Assembly: GCA_032017425.1 (NCBI GenBank)
Contig: DALZPW010000008.1
Source: Faucicola tetraodonis
Lineage (GTDB): Bacteria; Pseudomonadota; Gammaproteobacteria; Pseudomonadales; Moraxellaceae
DNA length: 64,000 nucleotides
Strand: one strand, 5' to 3'
Shown one piece after another: positions 54,453 to 61,371 of the stretch; the first letter of the stretch is position 1, and every line of letters starts with the position of its first letter. The notes beneath the pieces are model-generated. The model had not been told where the DNA came from. It saw only the letters and a list, made by a program, of their open reading frames with translations, and did not search any database. The position numbers and the translations under genes are program-made.

Positions 54453-54534
54453 TAGAATTGACTGCTAATCGCTCTATAAAACTTTATAAAATGTAGAATT
54501 GACTGCTAATCGATCTATAAAACTTTATAAAATA
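54453..54534 (+). repeat. Two tandem 41-bp iteron-like repeats
   Basis: The 41-bp unit beginning TAGAATTGACTGCTAATCG occurs at 54453-54493 and 54494-54534 with two mismatches. Each contains the palindrome TATAAA-AC-TTTATA. The repeats lie ~240 bp before a YagK/YfjJ (Gp2-like) gene, a position suiting iterons of an origin or binding sites of its regulator. Confidence 0.75.
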
Positions 54535-54737
54535 AGGCAAGTGGTCAAAGGTAAGTTGGTTTTGACTGAAGGGTAATTAGTTGGTTAATTATCTAATAAG
54601 AATATTCTTTGATATCTATCATGGTGTCACCACCATTATGTTATGAGTAATATCAATTAGTGCTATTATTAAACATAGCTAACCTATTACCAAATGATAC
54701 TAGCAATACTGCTACCCTAAAAAAATACAATTTCTAT

Positions 54738-54766
54738 CCTTGTTATGCATTAAACAGCTAACAAGG
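54738..54766 (+). promoter_or_regulatory. Inverted repeat covering the Shine-Dalgarno of the Gp2-like gene
   Basis: CCTTGTTA (54738-54745) pairs with TAACAAGG (54759-54766) across a 13-nt loop. The right arm includes most of the AAGGAG ribosome binding site (54764-54768) for the GTG at 54775, so folding would hide it. It may be a translational switch or a protein-binding site. Confidence 0.6.
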
Positions 54767-54774
54767 AGTCAATA

Positions 54775-55686
54775 GTGAATTCAGTAAATCTAGCGAATGT
54801 AACAGTCCTTTACCAAATCGATGAATTGGTAAAATCAGTACTATGTGATGGTAATACCGATTTGATTGATATAACAAATCGTATTAATCAATTGCGATTG
54901 CCTTTTTTGGCAATGTACGATGATGGTTTGGAGTACAACCAAACCATACATGCCTTTTTGGGCAGTATGAATGTTGCAATAGGTAGCCAATATCATTGTG
55001 ATGTTGAATGGGATGTTAAGCATACACAGGCTTTTTTGGTAACCCTTGAATTATACCGCCATCAAGTGATGGCTGAAATTCAAAATCAGTTATCTCAAGA
55101 GAAGCAGAATGAAAAGCAGTTGCGTGGGTATTTGACCCAACTGATATCGCATTATTCTCGCCTACTGTTCGTTAGGGTAGACTTATTTTATCGTGACGAT
55201 TGCAAAGACATGGTAAGTGTTGATGATTTTGCTCAGCATATGTCAACGCTTAGAGAATTGATTTCTAACAAGAAGACTTGTTTAAGTGATTTACAAGGGT
55301 TTGCATGGGCAATTGAAGCAGGTAAGAAAAAGAGCTTCCATATTCATCTGCTACTTATCTATGACGGTGCTAAACACCAAAATGCCTATGGATTGGCATT
55401 GCAGGTGGGAGAGAAATGGCGGTCAATCACCGATTTCACAGGGTATTATTTTAACTGTCATGATTCACACTACTTGATGAATTTGTCTAAATATGTGCCG
55501 ATAGGTATTGGTATGATTTATCGGAACAACATAGAACAAGTCCAATGTGCAATAGATGTTGCTAGTTATTTAACAGAGTTTGAGAAGGAGGAATATCAAC
55601 ATCCTGTTGCTCGCTTGCCTAATATGCGTACCTTTGGCAAAGGACAATTTAATGTCAGTTGGCGACGTGGTGTGAATCGGATGTAG
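54775..55686 (+). CDS. YagK/YfjJ (inovirus Gp2-like) domain protein
   Basis: The 303-residue protein starts at GTG 54775 after AAGGAG. Its C-terminal half resembles the YagK/YfjJ C-terminal domain (inovirus Gp2 family): LLFVRVDLFY, SFHIHLLLIYD with an HxH pair typical of HUH endonucleases, YLMNLSKYV and the closing LPNMRTFGKGQF. Members are found in inoviruses and prophage-like islands and are thought to act in rolling-circle-type replication; that role is inferred. The usual lysine in the YLxK segment appears here as glutamate (YLTE). Confidence 0.7.
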   Translation: MNSVNLANVTVLYQIDELVKSVLCDGNTDLIDITNRINQLRLPFLAMYDDGLEYNQTIHAFLGSMNVAIGSQYHCDVEWDVKHTQAFLVTLELYRHQVMAEIQNQLSQEKQNEKQLRGYLTQLISHYSRLLFVRVDLFYRDDCKDMVSVDDFAQHMSTLRELISNKKTCLSDLQGFAWAIEAGKKKSFHIHLLLIYDGAKHQNAYGLALQVGEKWRSITDFTGYYFNCHDSHYLMNLSKYVPIGIGMIYRNNIEQVQCAIDVASYLTEFEKEEYQHPVARLPNMRTFGKGQFNVSWRRGVNRM

Positions 55687-55726
55687 TCCATTTCTAAAAT
55701 TTTTCAGATATATATTACCCATATGA

Positions 55727-55755
55727 CATAACCATTGGTAATTCAATGGCTTATG
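55727..55755. other. Hairpin downstream of the Gp2-like gene
   Basis: CATAACCATTG pairs with CAATGGCTTATG with a one-base bulge and a 6-nt loop. It lies between the gene and its terminator and lacks a T-run. It could be an RNA-stability element or a nicking-origin hairpin. Confidence 0.35.
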
Positions 55756-55772
55756 TGAACAGCGTTAAATCC

Positions 55773-55806
55773 AAGGTCTGCTATGAAAATTAGCAGACCT
55801 TTTTTA
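55773..55806 (+). terminator. Terminator after the Gp2-like gene
   Basis: AAGGTCTGCTA pairs with TAGCAGACCTT (11 bp, 7-nt loop) and is followed by a T-run, 86 bp after the stop. Confidence 0.92.
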
Positions 55807-55837
55807 TGTCCTAAATTTAACCCTATGGAGCAATATA

Positions 55838-56176
55838 ATGAAACCTCTATGTCCCAAATGCTTTAGCAGTCAGGTTGTTCCTGTGACAACTGGCAACCCA
55901 AATTTCCCACAATCACTTGATCCAACCTTATTATCACCTGCCGTGTTAGCAAGCGTAGGCGCAAGTGTCTGTAAACAACTGGTTATACCCCCCAGCCTAG
56001 GCATGGTGATTGGCACCGTGGTAGGCATTGCCTTAAGCAATCTAGGCAATCATCAAACTGCCTGTCACAGCTACTACTGTGGCAACTGCAACCAAGTCTT
56101 TGATACTGACAATCGCACCTTATCTCAACCTGTGACGGACACTGCCTGTCCAACTCAGCTTGTATCATCAAGCTAA
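55838..56176 (+). CDS. Zinc-ribbon protein with hydrophobic middle
   Basis: The 112-residue protein has CPKC at residues 4-7 and CGNC near 80, which together can form one zinc ribbon. Between them is a glycine/alanine-rich hydrophobic segment (SLGMVIGTVVGIALSNLG) that could be a membrane helix. It lies 38 bp upstream of the DUF932 gene and is probably co-transcribed. Small zinc-ribbon genes at this place are common in related islands; function unknown. Confidence 0.7.
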   Translation: MKPLCPKCFSSQVVPVTTGNPNFPQSLDPTLLSPAVLASVGASVCKQLVIPPSLGMVIGTVVGIALSNLGNHQTACHSYYCGNCNQVFDTDNRTLSQPVTDTACPTQLVSSS

Positions 56177-56214
56177 CCCATTTATTAAACTAATTCATTA
56201 AAGGAGTAATTATC

Positions 56215-57207
56215 ATGGCACACGAAGTACAAACAATGGCATATGTTGGCGAAACCCCTTGGCACGGTTTAGGTAACGAGCTTACCCCCAACCAGTCCAT
56301 CGAAGTTTGGGCAGAACAAGCAGGCATGGACTGGACAATCGAATCATCGGATGTCAGCTACTATGCCAATCATGCCGCAAGTGGCAAGCTCATTATGCCA
56401 TTTGCTGATAACAAGGTACTGTATCGCTCAGATACCCTAGAGCCGTTATCCGTCGTCTCACAACGCTACCAAGAAGTCCAGCCACGTGAAATCTTGGAGT
56501 TTTATCGGGATTTGACTGAGCAAGCCGACTTTGAGCTTGAAACCGCAGGCGTACTCAAAGGCGGTCGTAAGTTCTGGGCACTGGCGAAAACTGGGCAATC
56601 CACAGCCCTTAAAGGCAAAGATGTTAGTAATGGCTATATCTTACTGGCAACCGCTTGTGATGGTACGCTTGCTACGACTGCCCAATTTACCAGTATTCGG
56701 GTCGTTTGTAACAATACCCTTGCAATCAGCCTAGCGGACAAATCAGGTGGCGTGGTCAAAGTGCCACACTCAACCGTATTTGATGCCGATAAGGTGAAAA
56801 ACCAACTCGGGATTTCCATCAATCAGTGGAATGAGCATATGTACCAAATGAAGCAGCTCACTGAACGGCGGATAACTCAAGCACAAGCCACCAACTATCT
56901 CAACCGATTGTTCAATGACGTTGACGATACGCTGATTATGTTCCCAACCAATAAGAAAACCCAAAAGGCAGTCCCCAATGCCAAAGCCATGAACCAAATC
57001 ATGACCATGTTTAACGGTCAAGGTCGGGGTGCAGATTTAGACTCAGCTCGGGATACCGCTTATGGCTTATTGTGTGCCGTGACTGAATTTGTTGACCATG
57101 AACGCCGGGCTATGTCTACCGACCATCGTCTAGACTCAGCTTGGTTTGGCACTGGGGCTAACTTAAAGCAAAAGGGGCTTGAAGAAGCGATGCGACTGAT
57201 TGCCTAG
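56215..57207 (+). CDS. DUF932 phage/plasmid-like protein
   Basis: The 330-residue protein begins MAHEVQTMAYVGETPWHGLG, the hallmark start of the DUF932 (TIGR03299) family, and contains SVVSQRYQEVQPREILEFY and FTSIRVVCNNTLAISL. DUF932 genes are carried by plasmids, phages and integrative elements, usually beside recombination genes, but the activity is unknown. AAAGGAG precedes the ATG; a terminator follows 60 bp after the stop. Confidence 0.92.
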   Translation: MAHEVQTMAYVGETPWHGLGNELTPNQSIEVWAEQAGMDWTIESSDVSYYANHAASGKLIMPFADNKVLYRSDTLEPLSVVSQRYQEVQPREILEFYRDLTEQADFELETAGVLKGGRKFWALAKTGQSTALKGKDVSNGYILLATACDGTLATTAQFTSIRVVCNNTLAISLADKSGGVVKVPHSTVFDADKVKNQLGISINQWNEHMYQMKQLTERRITQAQATNYLNRLFNDVDDTLIMFPTNKKTQKAVPNAKAMNQIMTMFNGQGRGADLDSARDTAYGLLCAVTEFVDHERRAMSTDHRLDSAWFGTGANLKQKGLEEAMRLIA

Positions 57208-57266
57208 CACCAGTCATTAGAACAAGTCGCTTAAAGCAATTTATCTACTATCTAAAACACTCTAAC

Positions 57267-57299
57267 AACCACGCTTTAGCAATAAGGCGTGGTTTTTTT
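57267..57299 (+). terminator. Terminator after the DUF932 gene
   Basis: AACCACGC pairs with GCGTGGTT around a 12-nt loop and is followed by a T-run. It ends just before the next ORF. Confidence 0.9.
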
Positions 57300-57341
57300 A
57301 TGCCCTTTTTTTACAAACATTTAACCAAAGGAGATAACAGC

Positions 57342-58400
57342 ATGAATGATTTAACCCTACCTACTCAAGCCACCCCCACAAATGATAGCCAATCAGTAAA
57401 GGTACGCCCAGCAGGACATGAACCCAAGTCGGCTAGACGCCTCGCTGATACTAAAAACTTAAGCCATCAAGATTGGTTAGCCGTTCGCAACACAGGCATT
57501 GGCGGTAGCGATGCCGCTGCCGCTTGTGGGCTTAATCCCTATATGTCCATGCTTGAGCTATGGCTGATTAAGACAGGACGACAAAATCCTGACTTATCCG
57601 AAGGACTGATGGAAAATGCCTATTCACCGCTATATTGGGGTAAAGAGCTTGAGCCACTCATTGCCAAGTACTACACCGCTAAGACAGGCAATAAAGTTCG
57701 CCGTGTTAATGCAGTCCTGCAACATCCTGACCCCGATAACTCCTTTATGCTTGCCAATCTTGATTATGCCGTTAATAAGTCAGAAGTGGGCGTTCTGGAG
57801 ATTAAAACCACAGGGGAGCATGGCGCAAAGCTATGGAAACATGGCGTACCGCTGTATGTCACTTGCCAAGTACAGCACCAGTTAGCGGTAACCGGTAAAA
57901 GCTTAGCCCATGTCTGTGTACTCATCTGTGGGCATGAAGCTCGGGTGTATGAAATTAAGCGAGATGAGTTAATCATTAACCAATTGATTAACCAAGAGCG
58001 GCGGTTCTGGGAGTACGTGCAAAAGGATGTACCACCGCCTGCCGATGGCAGTGAATCAGCAGCGAAAGCCTTAAGTCAGCTTTATCCCACTAGTCAGGGT
58101 GAAATCATTGACTATCGGGACAATGACATCTTAAACACTTGGTTTAATGAATTGACCGAGCAGAAAAAGCTGATTGATCACCATCAACACCGCTTTGATT
58201 TTCTCAAACAGCAAATTCAGCAGATCATGAAAACAGCAGAGCTTGCGACCTTTGCCAATGGCTCAGTTAGCTGGAAGAAAGCTAAAGATAGCGTGAGTTT
58301 AGATACTAAGGCACTGCTCAAAGACCAACCCGAGCTACTTAATCAATACCCACAGGTAAGACAAGGCAGTCGTCGTTTTCTGGTGAATGTCAAAGAGTAA
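57342..58400 (+). CDS. YqaJ-type viral recombinase exonuclease
   Basis: The 352-residue protein has the YqaJ/lambda-exonuclease fold: DWLAVRNTGIGGSDAAAACG, then the acidic nuclease residues in LANLDYAV (Asp) and LEIKTT (Glu-x-Lys), then HQLAVTGKSLAHVCVLICG. Such 5'-3' exonucleases make single-stranded DNA for annealing-type recombination in phages and conjugative elements. The ATG at 57342 has an AAAGGAGA site; an earlier ATG at 57300 lies within the upstream terminator's tail. No partner annealing protein (RecT/Bet) is recognised nearby. Confidence 0.9.
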   Translation: MNDLTLPTQATPTNDSQSVKVRPAGHEPKSARRLADTKNLSHQDWLAVRNTGIGGSDAAAACGLNPYMSMLELWLIKTGRQNPDLSEGLMENAYSPLYWGKELEPLIAKYYTAKTGNKVRRVNAVLQHPDPDNSFMLANLDYAVNKSEVGVLEIKTTGEHGAKLWKHGVPLYVTCQVQHQLAVTGKSLAHVCVLICGHEARVYEIKRDELIINQLINQERRFWEYVQKDVPPPADGSESAAKALSQLYPTSQGEIIDYRDNDILNTWFNELTEQKKLIDHHQHRFDFLKQQIQQIMKTAELATFANGSVSWKKAKDSVSLDTKALLKDQPELLNQYPQVRQGSRRFLVNVKE

Positions 58401-58445
58401 TGCTAACTAGCTAACAATCACCCGCTTATTCTAATCAGAACACCG

Positions 58446-58477
58446 CCCATGTTTGTCTATCAAGCATGGGTTTTTTA
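58446..58477 (+). terminator. Terminator after the YqaJ gene
   Basis: CCCATGTTTG pairs with CAAGCATGGG (one mismatch) and is followed by six T, 45 bp after the stop. Confidence 0.88.
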
Positions 58478-58546
58478 TTTGATTCAATCAGCCAATTAAG
58501 CAAGCCTTTTAACCCAATCTATTAAATTAAACCAAGGAGAACACCC

Positions 58547-59470
58547 ATGATTAAAGGGTTAACCATCACACCGCCTATTTTAGGCAGAATCACCATCGGT
58601 AAGGTCGTCGAGAAAAATGGTAAACGCTTACCGGAGAAAGATGACCAATTTACCATCACCAGCCAAGTGCAATGTAAAGACGGTTGGATTAAGCATCCCC
58701 TTGATGACAAGCTACGTCAAAATGCCAATTTAACCAGTAATGGCAAACTACGCCAAATTCCTGTACGGATGTTGTTTAACACGCCTGAATTAAACCTTCG
58801 AGCAGAGTACACCCTGTTTGATCGACAAACAGGCAGACCGATTTGTGTCGGTAATGGCGAGCAATGCCAACGACGTACCCAAAACGGCGTTGAGCAATTG
58901 CCTTGCCCCAGCCCTGAGAATTGCCCTTTAGGACAAAACGGTAACTGTAAAGTGTTCGGAAGACTATATGCCAACTTAGATGATGTCGATGAGTTAGGCT
59001 CATTTATCTTTCGTACCACAGGCTACAATTCAATCAGAACGCTGATGGCTCGTTTAAGTTACTTTAATGCGGTCTCAGGTGGCTTGTTGTCTTGCTTACC
59101 GTTACAGCTAACGATTCGTGGGAAGAGTACGACACAAAGCTATCGGACACCCATTTACTACGTGGATTTGACCTTGCAGGATAATGTGAGCTTAAAGGAT
59201 GCGGTGGAAAATGCTCAGGCGATTCATGCCCAGCAACTACAGTCTGGTTTCAATCAGCAGGCGTTAGAGGAGGTGGCTAAGCTTGGCTATGCCAATTCAG
59301 CGTTTGAGGTGGATTCAGATGAGGGATTGGCAATCGTGGAGGAGTTTTATAATGCGGATGCGGATAGCGATGCGATTGTTCGGTCAGTGGGGAGTGATAG
59401 TAATTCATCCGATGGACAGTGGCAGTCGCTTGAGGATGAGCTTAGGCGGAGTGTGAGGAACGTTAGCTAA
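58547..59470 (+). CDS. Gp3-like recombination directionality factor candidate
   Basis: The 307-residue protein resembles a family often annotated as hydrolase or metal-binding protein and related to Gp3-like recombination directionality factors. Features are the start MIKGLTITPPILGRITIGK, a four-cysteine cluster around residues 103-129 (CPSPENCPLGQNGNC plus an upstream Cys) and the segment ELGSFIFRTTGYNSIRTL. RDFs switch large serine integrases from integration to excision. No integrase is in the window. The acidic C-terminal third is divergent. Confidence 0.7.
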   Translation: MIKGLTITPPILGRITIGKVVEKNGKRLPEKDDQFTITSQVQCKDGWIKHPLDDKLRQNANLTSNGKLRQIPVRMLFNTPELNLRAEYTLFDRQTGRPICVGNGEQCQRRTQNGVEQLPCPSPENCPLGQNGNCKVFGRLYANLDDVDELGSFIFRTTGYNSIRTLMARLSYFNAVSGGLLSCLPLQLTIRGKSTTQSYRTPIYYVDLTLQDNVSLKDAVENAQAIHAQQLQSGFNQQALEEVAKLGYANSAFEVDSDEGLAIVEEFYNADADSDAIVRSVGSDSNSSDGQWQSLEDELRRSVRNVS

Positions 59471-59501
59471 GATGAGATGACGTAAAAAAATATGAGACAG
59501 C

Positions 59502-59538
59502 GCATTGATATGAAAGGAAATTCCCCTTGTATCAATGC
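59502..59538 (+). promoter_or_regulatory. Palindrome immediately before the alpA ribosome binding site
   Basis: GCATTGATA (59502-59510) pairs with TATCAATGC (59530-59538), with partly complementary inner sequence (AAAGGAAATTCCCCTT). The AGGAG site for alpA begins right after it. It is well placed for autoregulation by AlpA or another island repressor, or for control of translation. Confidence 0.65.
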
Positions 59539-59549
59539 AGGAGTTAATC

Positions 59550-59798
59550 ATGAAAACAATCAATTCAAACAACCTTCAGCTAACAACAATCGTGATGCCA
59601 CAGCTTATCTCAATCCAAGATGTTATTAAATGCACTGGTCTAAGCCGTGCCACAATTTATCGCATGATTGATGAAAAGTCTGATCACTACGACCCAACTT
59701 TCCCAAAAAAGGTACAGCTTTCTCAAGTGCGGGTCGCGTGGGTGGCTAGTGAAGTAGCGGAATGGATTCATCAAAAAATTGCTAGTCGGTCTGCATGA
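59550..59798 (+). CDS. AlpA-family regulator/excisionase
   Basis: The 82-residue protein has a MerR-like winged helix-turn-helix: LISIQDVIKCTGLSRATIYR, then a basic strand (FPKKVQLS) and WVASEVAEWIHQKI, the standard AlpA pattern. AlpA proteins activate integrase genes or act as excisionases of islands. ATG 59550 follows GCAGGAG. It is flanked by a palindrome upstream and a terminator downstream, so it forms its own unit. Confidence 0.92.
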   Translation: MKTINSNNLQLTTIVMPQLISIQDVIKCTGLSRATIYRMIDEKSDHYDPTFPKKVQLSQVRVAWVASEVAEWIHQKIASRSA

Positions 59799-59808
59799 CT
59801 GAGAGCAT

Positions 59809-59841
59809 AAATAAGCCTGTGATATACAGGCTTATTTTTTT
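59809..59841 (+). terminator. Terminator after alpA
   Basis: AAATAAGCCTGT pairs with ACAGGCTTATTT (12 bp, loop GATAT) and is followed by a T-run, 10 bp after the stop. Confidence 0.93.
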
Positions 59842-59955
59842 ATCTTAAAAATTCACATATAGGTATAAGTCCACCATATTTATAATTATGCTTGTATTGT
59901 TTAGCAATTCTGGTAAATTGAATCTGTTTTCAAAATATTAAATGGTTTTAAATTT

Positions 59956-61371
59956 ATGTCGACTTATCAAACTATGTTAAGACGTAAAACTGGTTCAGCC
60001 AATATAAGATCAAAATCACAAACTTCCTATAAATATAATAACAAAAGAATTAAACCAAAATTTGTCGATGTTTTGACAATTGAAGGATTATTAAGAAACT
60101 ATAAGCTTGAAATTCCTGAGTACCAGCGACCTTATAAGTGGCAAGAAGAGCATATAGCGAGCTTGCTAGATGACTTGCAGAAAAATTTAGAACTGCCATC
60201 TTATCGTCTTGGAACTATGGTACTTTTCAAAGAAAAACAAAAATTTTTTATTGTCGATGGACAGCAAAGATTTATCTCAATTATCTTAATATTGCTTGCT
60301 TATTTAAATAATGATAATTGTTTGAATCGTTTTAAACTGATCCAATTAAGCAAAAAAGTAAGCTCAATTAGTAATACTCTTAAGTTTATCAGTGATATCT
60401 CAAAGGCTAATATTCAGCAAAATTACCGTTTAATAGAACAGGAATTAAAGAAGCCTGAGTTCCAAAATAATATCATTGAATTTTTGCTAAAAAAATGCGA
60501 GGTAGTTGTCGTAACACTTGATGATATATCAGAGGCTTTTCAGTTTTTTGACGCACAAAATGCTAGAGGCAAAGATTTAGACCCACACGACCTTCTTAAA
60601 GCCTTTCATTTGAGAGAATTTAGCGAACGGGACAAAGACGAAATTTCTGGAATTGTCACTTATTGGGAAAGTTTATCCGCCAAGAGTTTGAAAAGTTTTT
60701 TTGCCTATTATCTTTATCCTACTCGTGGTTGGATACAAAGCAAGTCAAGCCGAAATTTCACCAAATCTGAAATTGGTATGTTTAAAGGGATAAATTTAGA
60801 TAATGATGAGATTTACCCGTTTGCAGAACAATACATAATTTTAAATCTAAAAAGTGGCGTTAAGTTTCCATTTCAGCTTGATCAAAGGATTATTAATGGT
60901 AAAAGATTTTTTGAAATGGTTGAGCATTACAGAAAACGATTCAATGAGTTAGATTTAGAAAAATTTGACAAAAATTTTGATATAGACGAAAACTCTAAGC
61001 AAATTCTAATAACGATAAATAATTACACTTACAATAATTCCTACATTAGGATTGGTGATATTTATATTTTAAGAGTATTTAAGTCATTACTGGTATTTTA
61101 CATTGATAAATTCAAAGATAAAGATTTATCAAATGCCATTAGAAAAATCTTTATATGGATTTATAGCTTAAGATTGAACCACGAAAAGGTTCAGTTGGCT
61201 TCTGTGGACAACTATATTCTAGAGAGTAATTTGTTTGAGCACTTGAGCGAAGCACACCAACCTAAAGAGTTTTTGACATTCCGCATACCAATGGTAGAAG
61301 GTGAGAAATCAAGCAAAACTGGTGAAATCTCAAAATTATTTAAAAAATTAGGGTATATGAAAGATGCGTAG
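59956..61371 (+). CDS. DUF262 protein without HNH domain (partner A)
   Basis: The 471-residue protein carries a ParB/Srx-like DUF262 domain: IPEYQRPYKW (residues 53-62), the nucleotide-binding DGQQR (101-105) and QNARGKDLDPHDLLKAFHLR (201-220). DUF262 is the NTPase/sensor half of GmrSD-type type IV restriction enzymes and of other defence proteins. The C-terminal ~200 residues are helical and lack the H-N-K pattern of DUF1524. It overlaps the next DUF262 gene by 8 bp. The gene is strongly A+T-rich compared with the core genome. Defence is inferred. Confidence 0.85.
   Translation: MSTYQTMLRRKTGSANIRSKSQTSYKYNNKRIKPKFVDVLTIEGLLRNYKLEIPEYQRPYKWQEEHIASLLDDLQKNLELPSYRLGTMVLFKEKQKFFIVDGQQRFISIILILLAYLNNDNCLNRFKLIQLSKKVSSISNTLKFISDISKANIQQNYRLIEQELKKPEFQNNIIEFLLKKCEVVVVTLDDISEAFQFFDAQNARGKDLDPHDLLKAFHLREFSERDKDEISGIVTYWESLSAKSLKSFFAYYLYPTRGWIQSKSSRNFTKSEIGMFKGINLDNDEIYPFAEQYIILNLKSGVKFPFQLDQRIINGKRFFEMVEHYRKRFNELDLEKFDKNFDIDENSKQILITINNYTYNNSYIRIGDIYILRVFKSLLVFYIDKFKDKDLSNAIRKIFIWIYSLRLNHEKVQLASVDNYILESNLFEHLSEAHQPKEFLTFRIPMVEGEKSSKTGEISKLFKKLGYMKDA

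Larger units (their letters stand above)
54130..54774. other. A+T-rich control region of the island
   Basis: No gene is seen in these 645 bp between two divergent island genes. The stretch holds a hairpin AAAATGG-TGTAACT-CCATTTT with a T-run (54421-54442), two 41-bp direct repeats (54453-54534), an inverted repeat ATGGTG-TCAC-CACCAT (54621-54636) and a hairpin over the ribosome binding site of the next gene (54738-54766). This is the kind of content expected of a replication or transfer origin, or of a shared promoter region. Confidence 0.55.

Noticed and set aside
54453..54493. Sigma70 promoter within the 41-bp repeat (TTGACT with TATAAA)
   Set aside because: The spacings available (11 or 21 bp) are far from 17 bp.
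54453..54534. CRISPR array
   Set aside because: There are only two units directly joined without spacers, so they are tandem repeats and not a CRISPR array.
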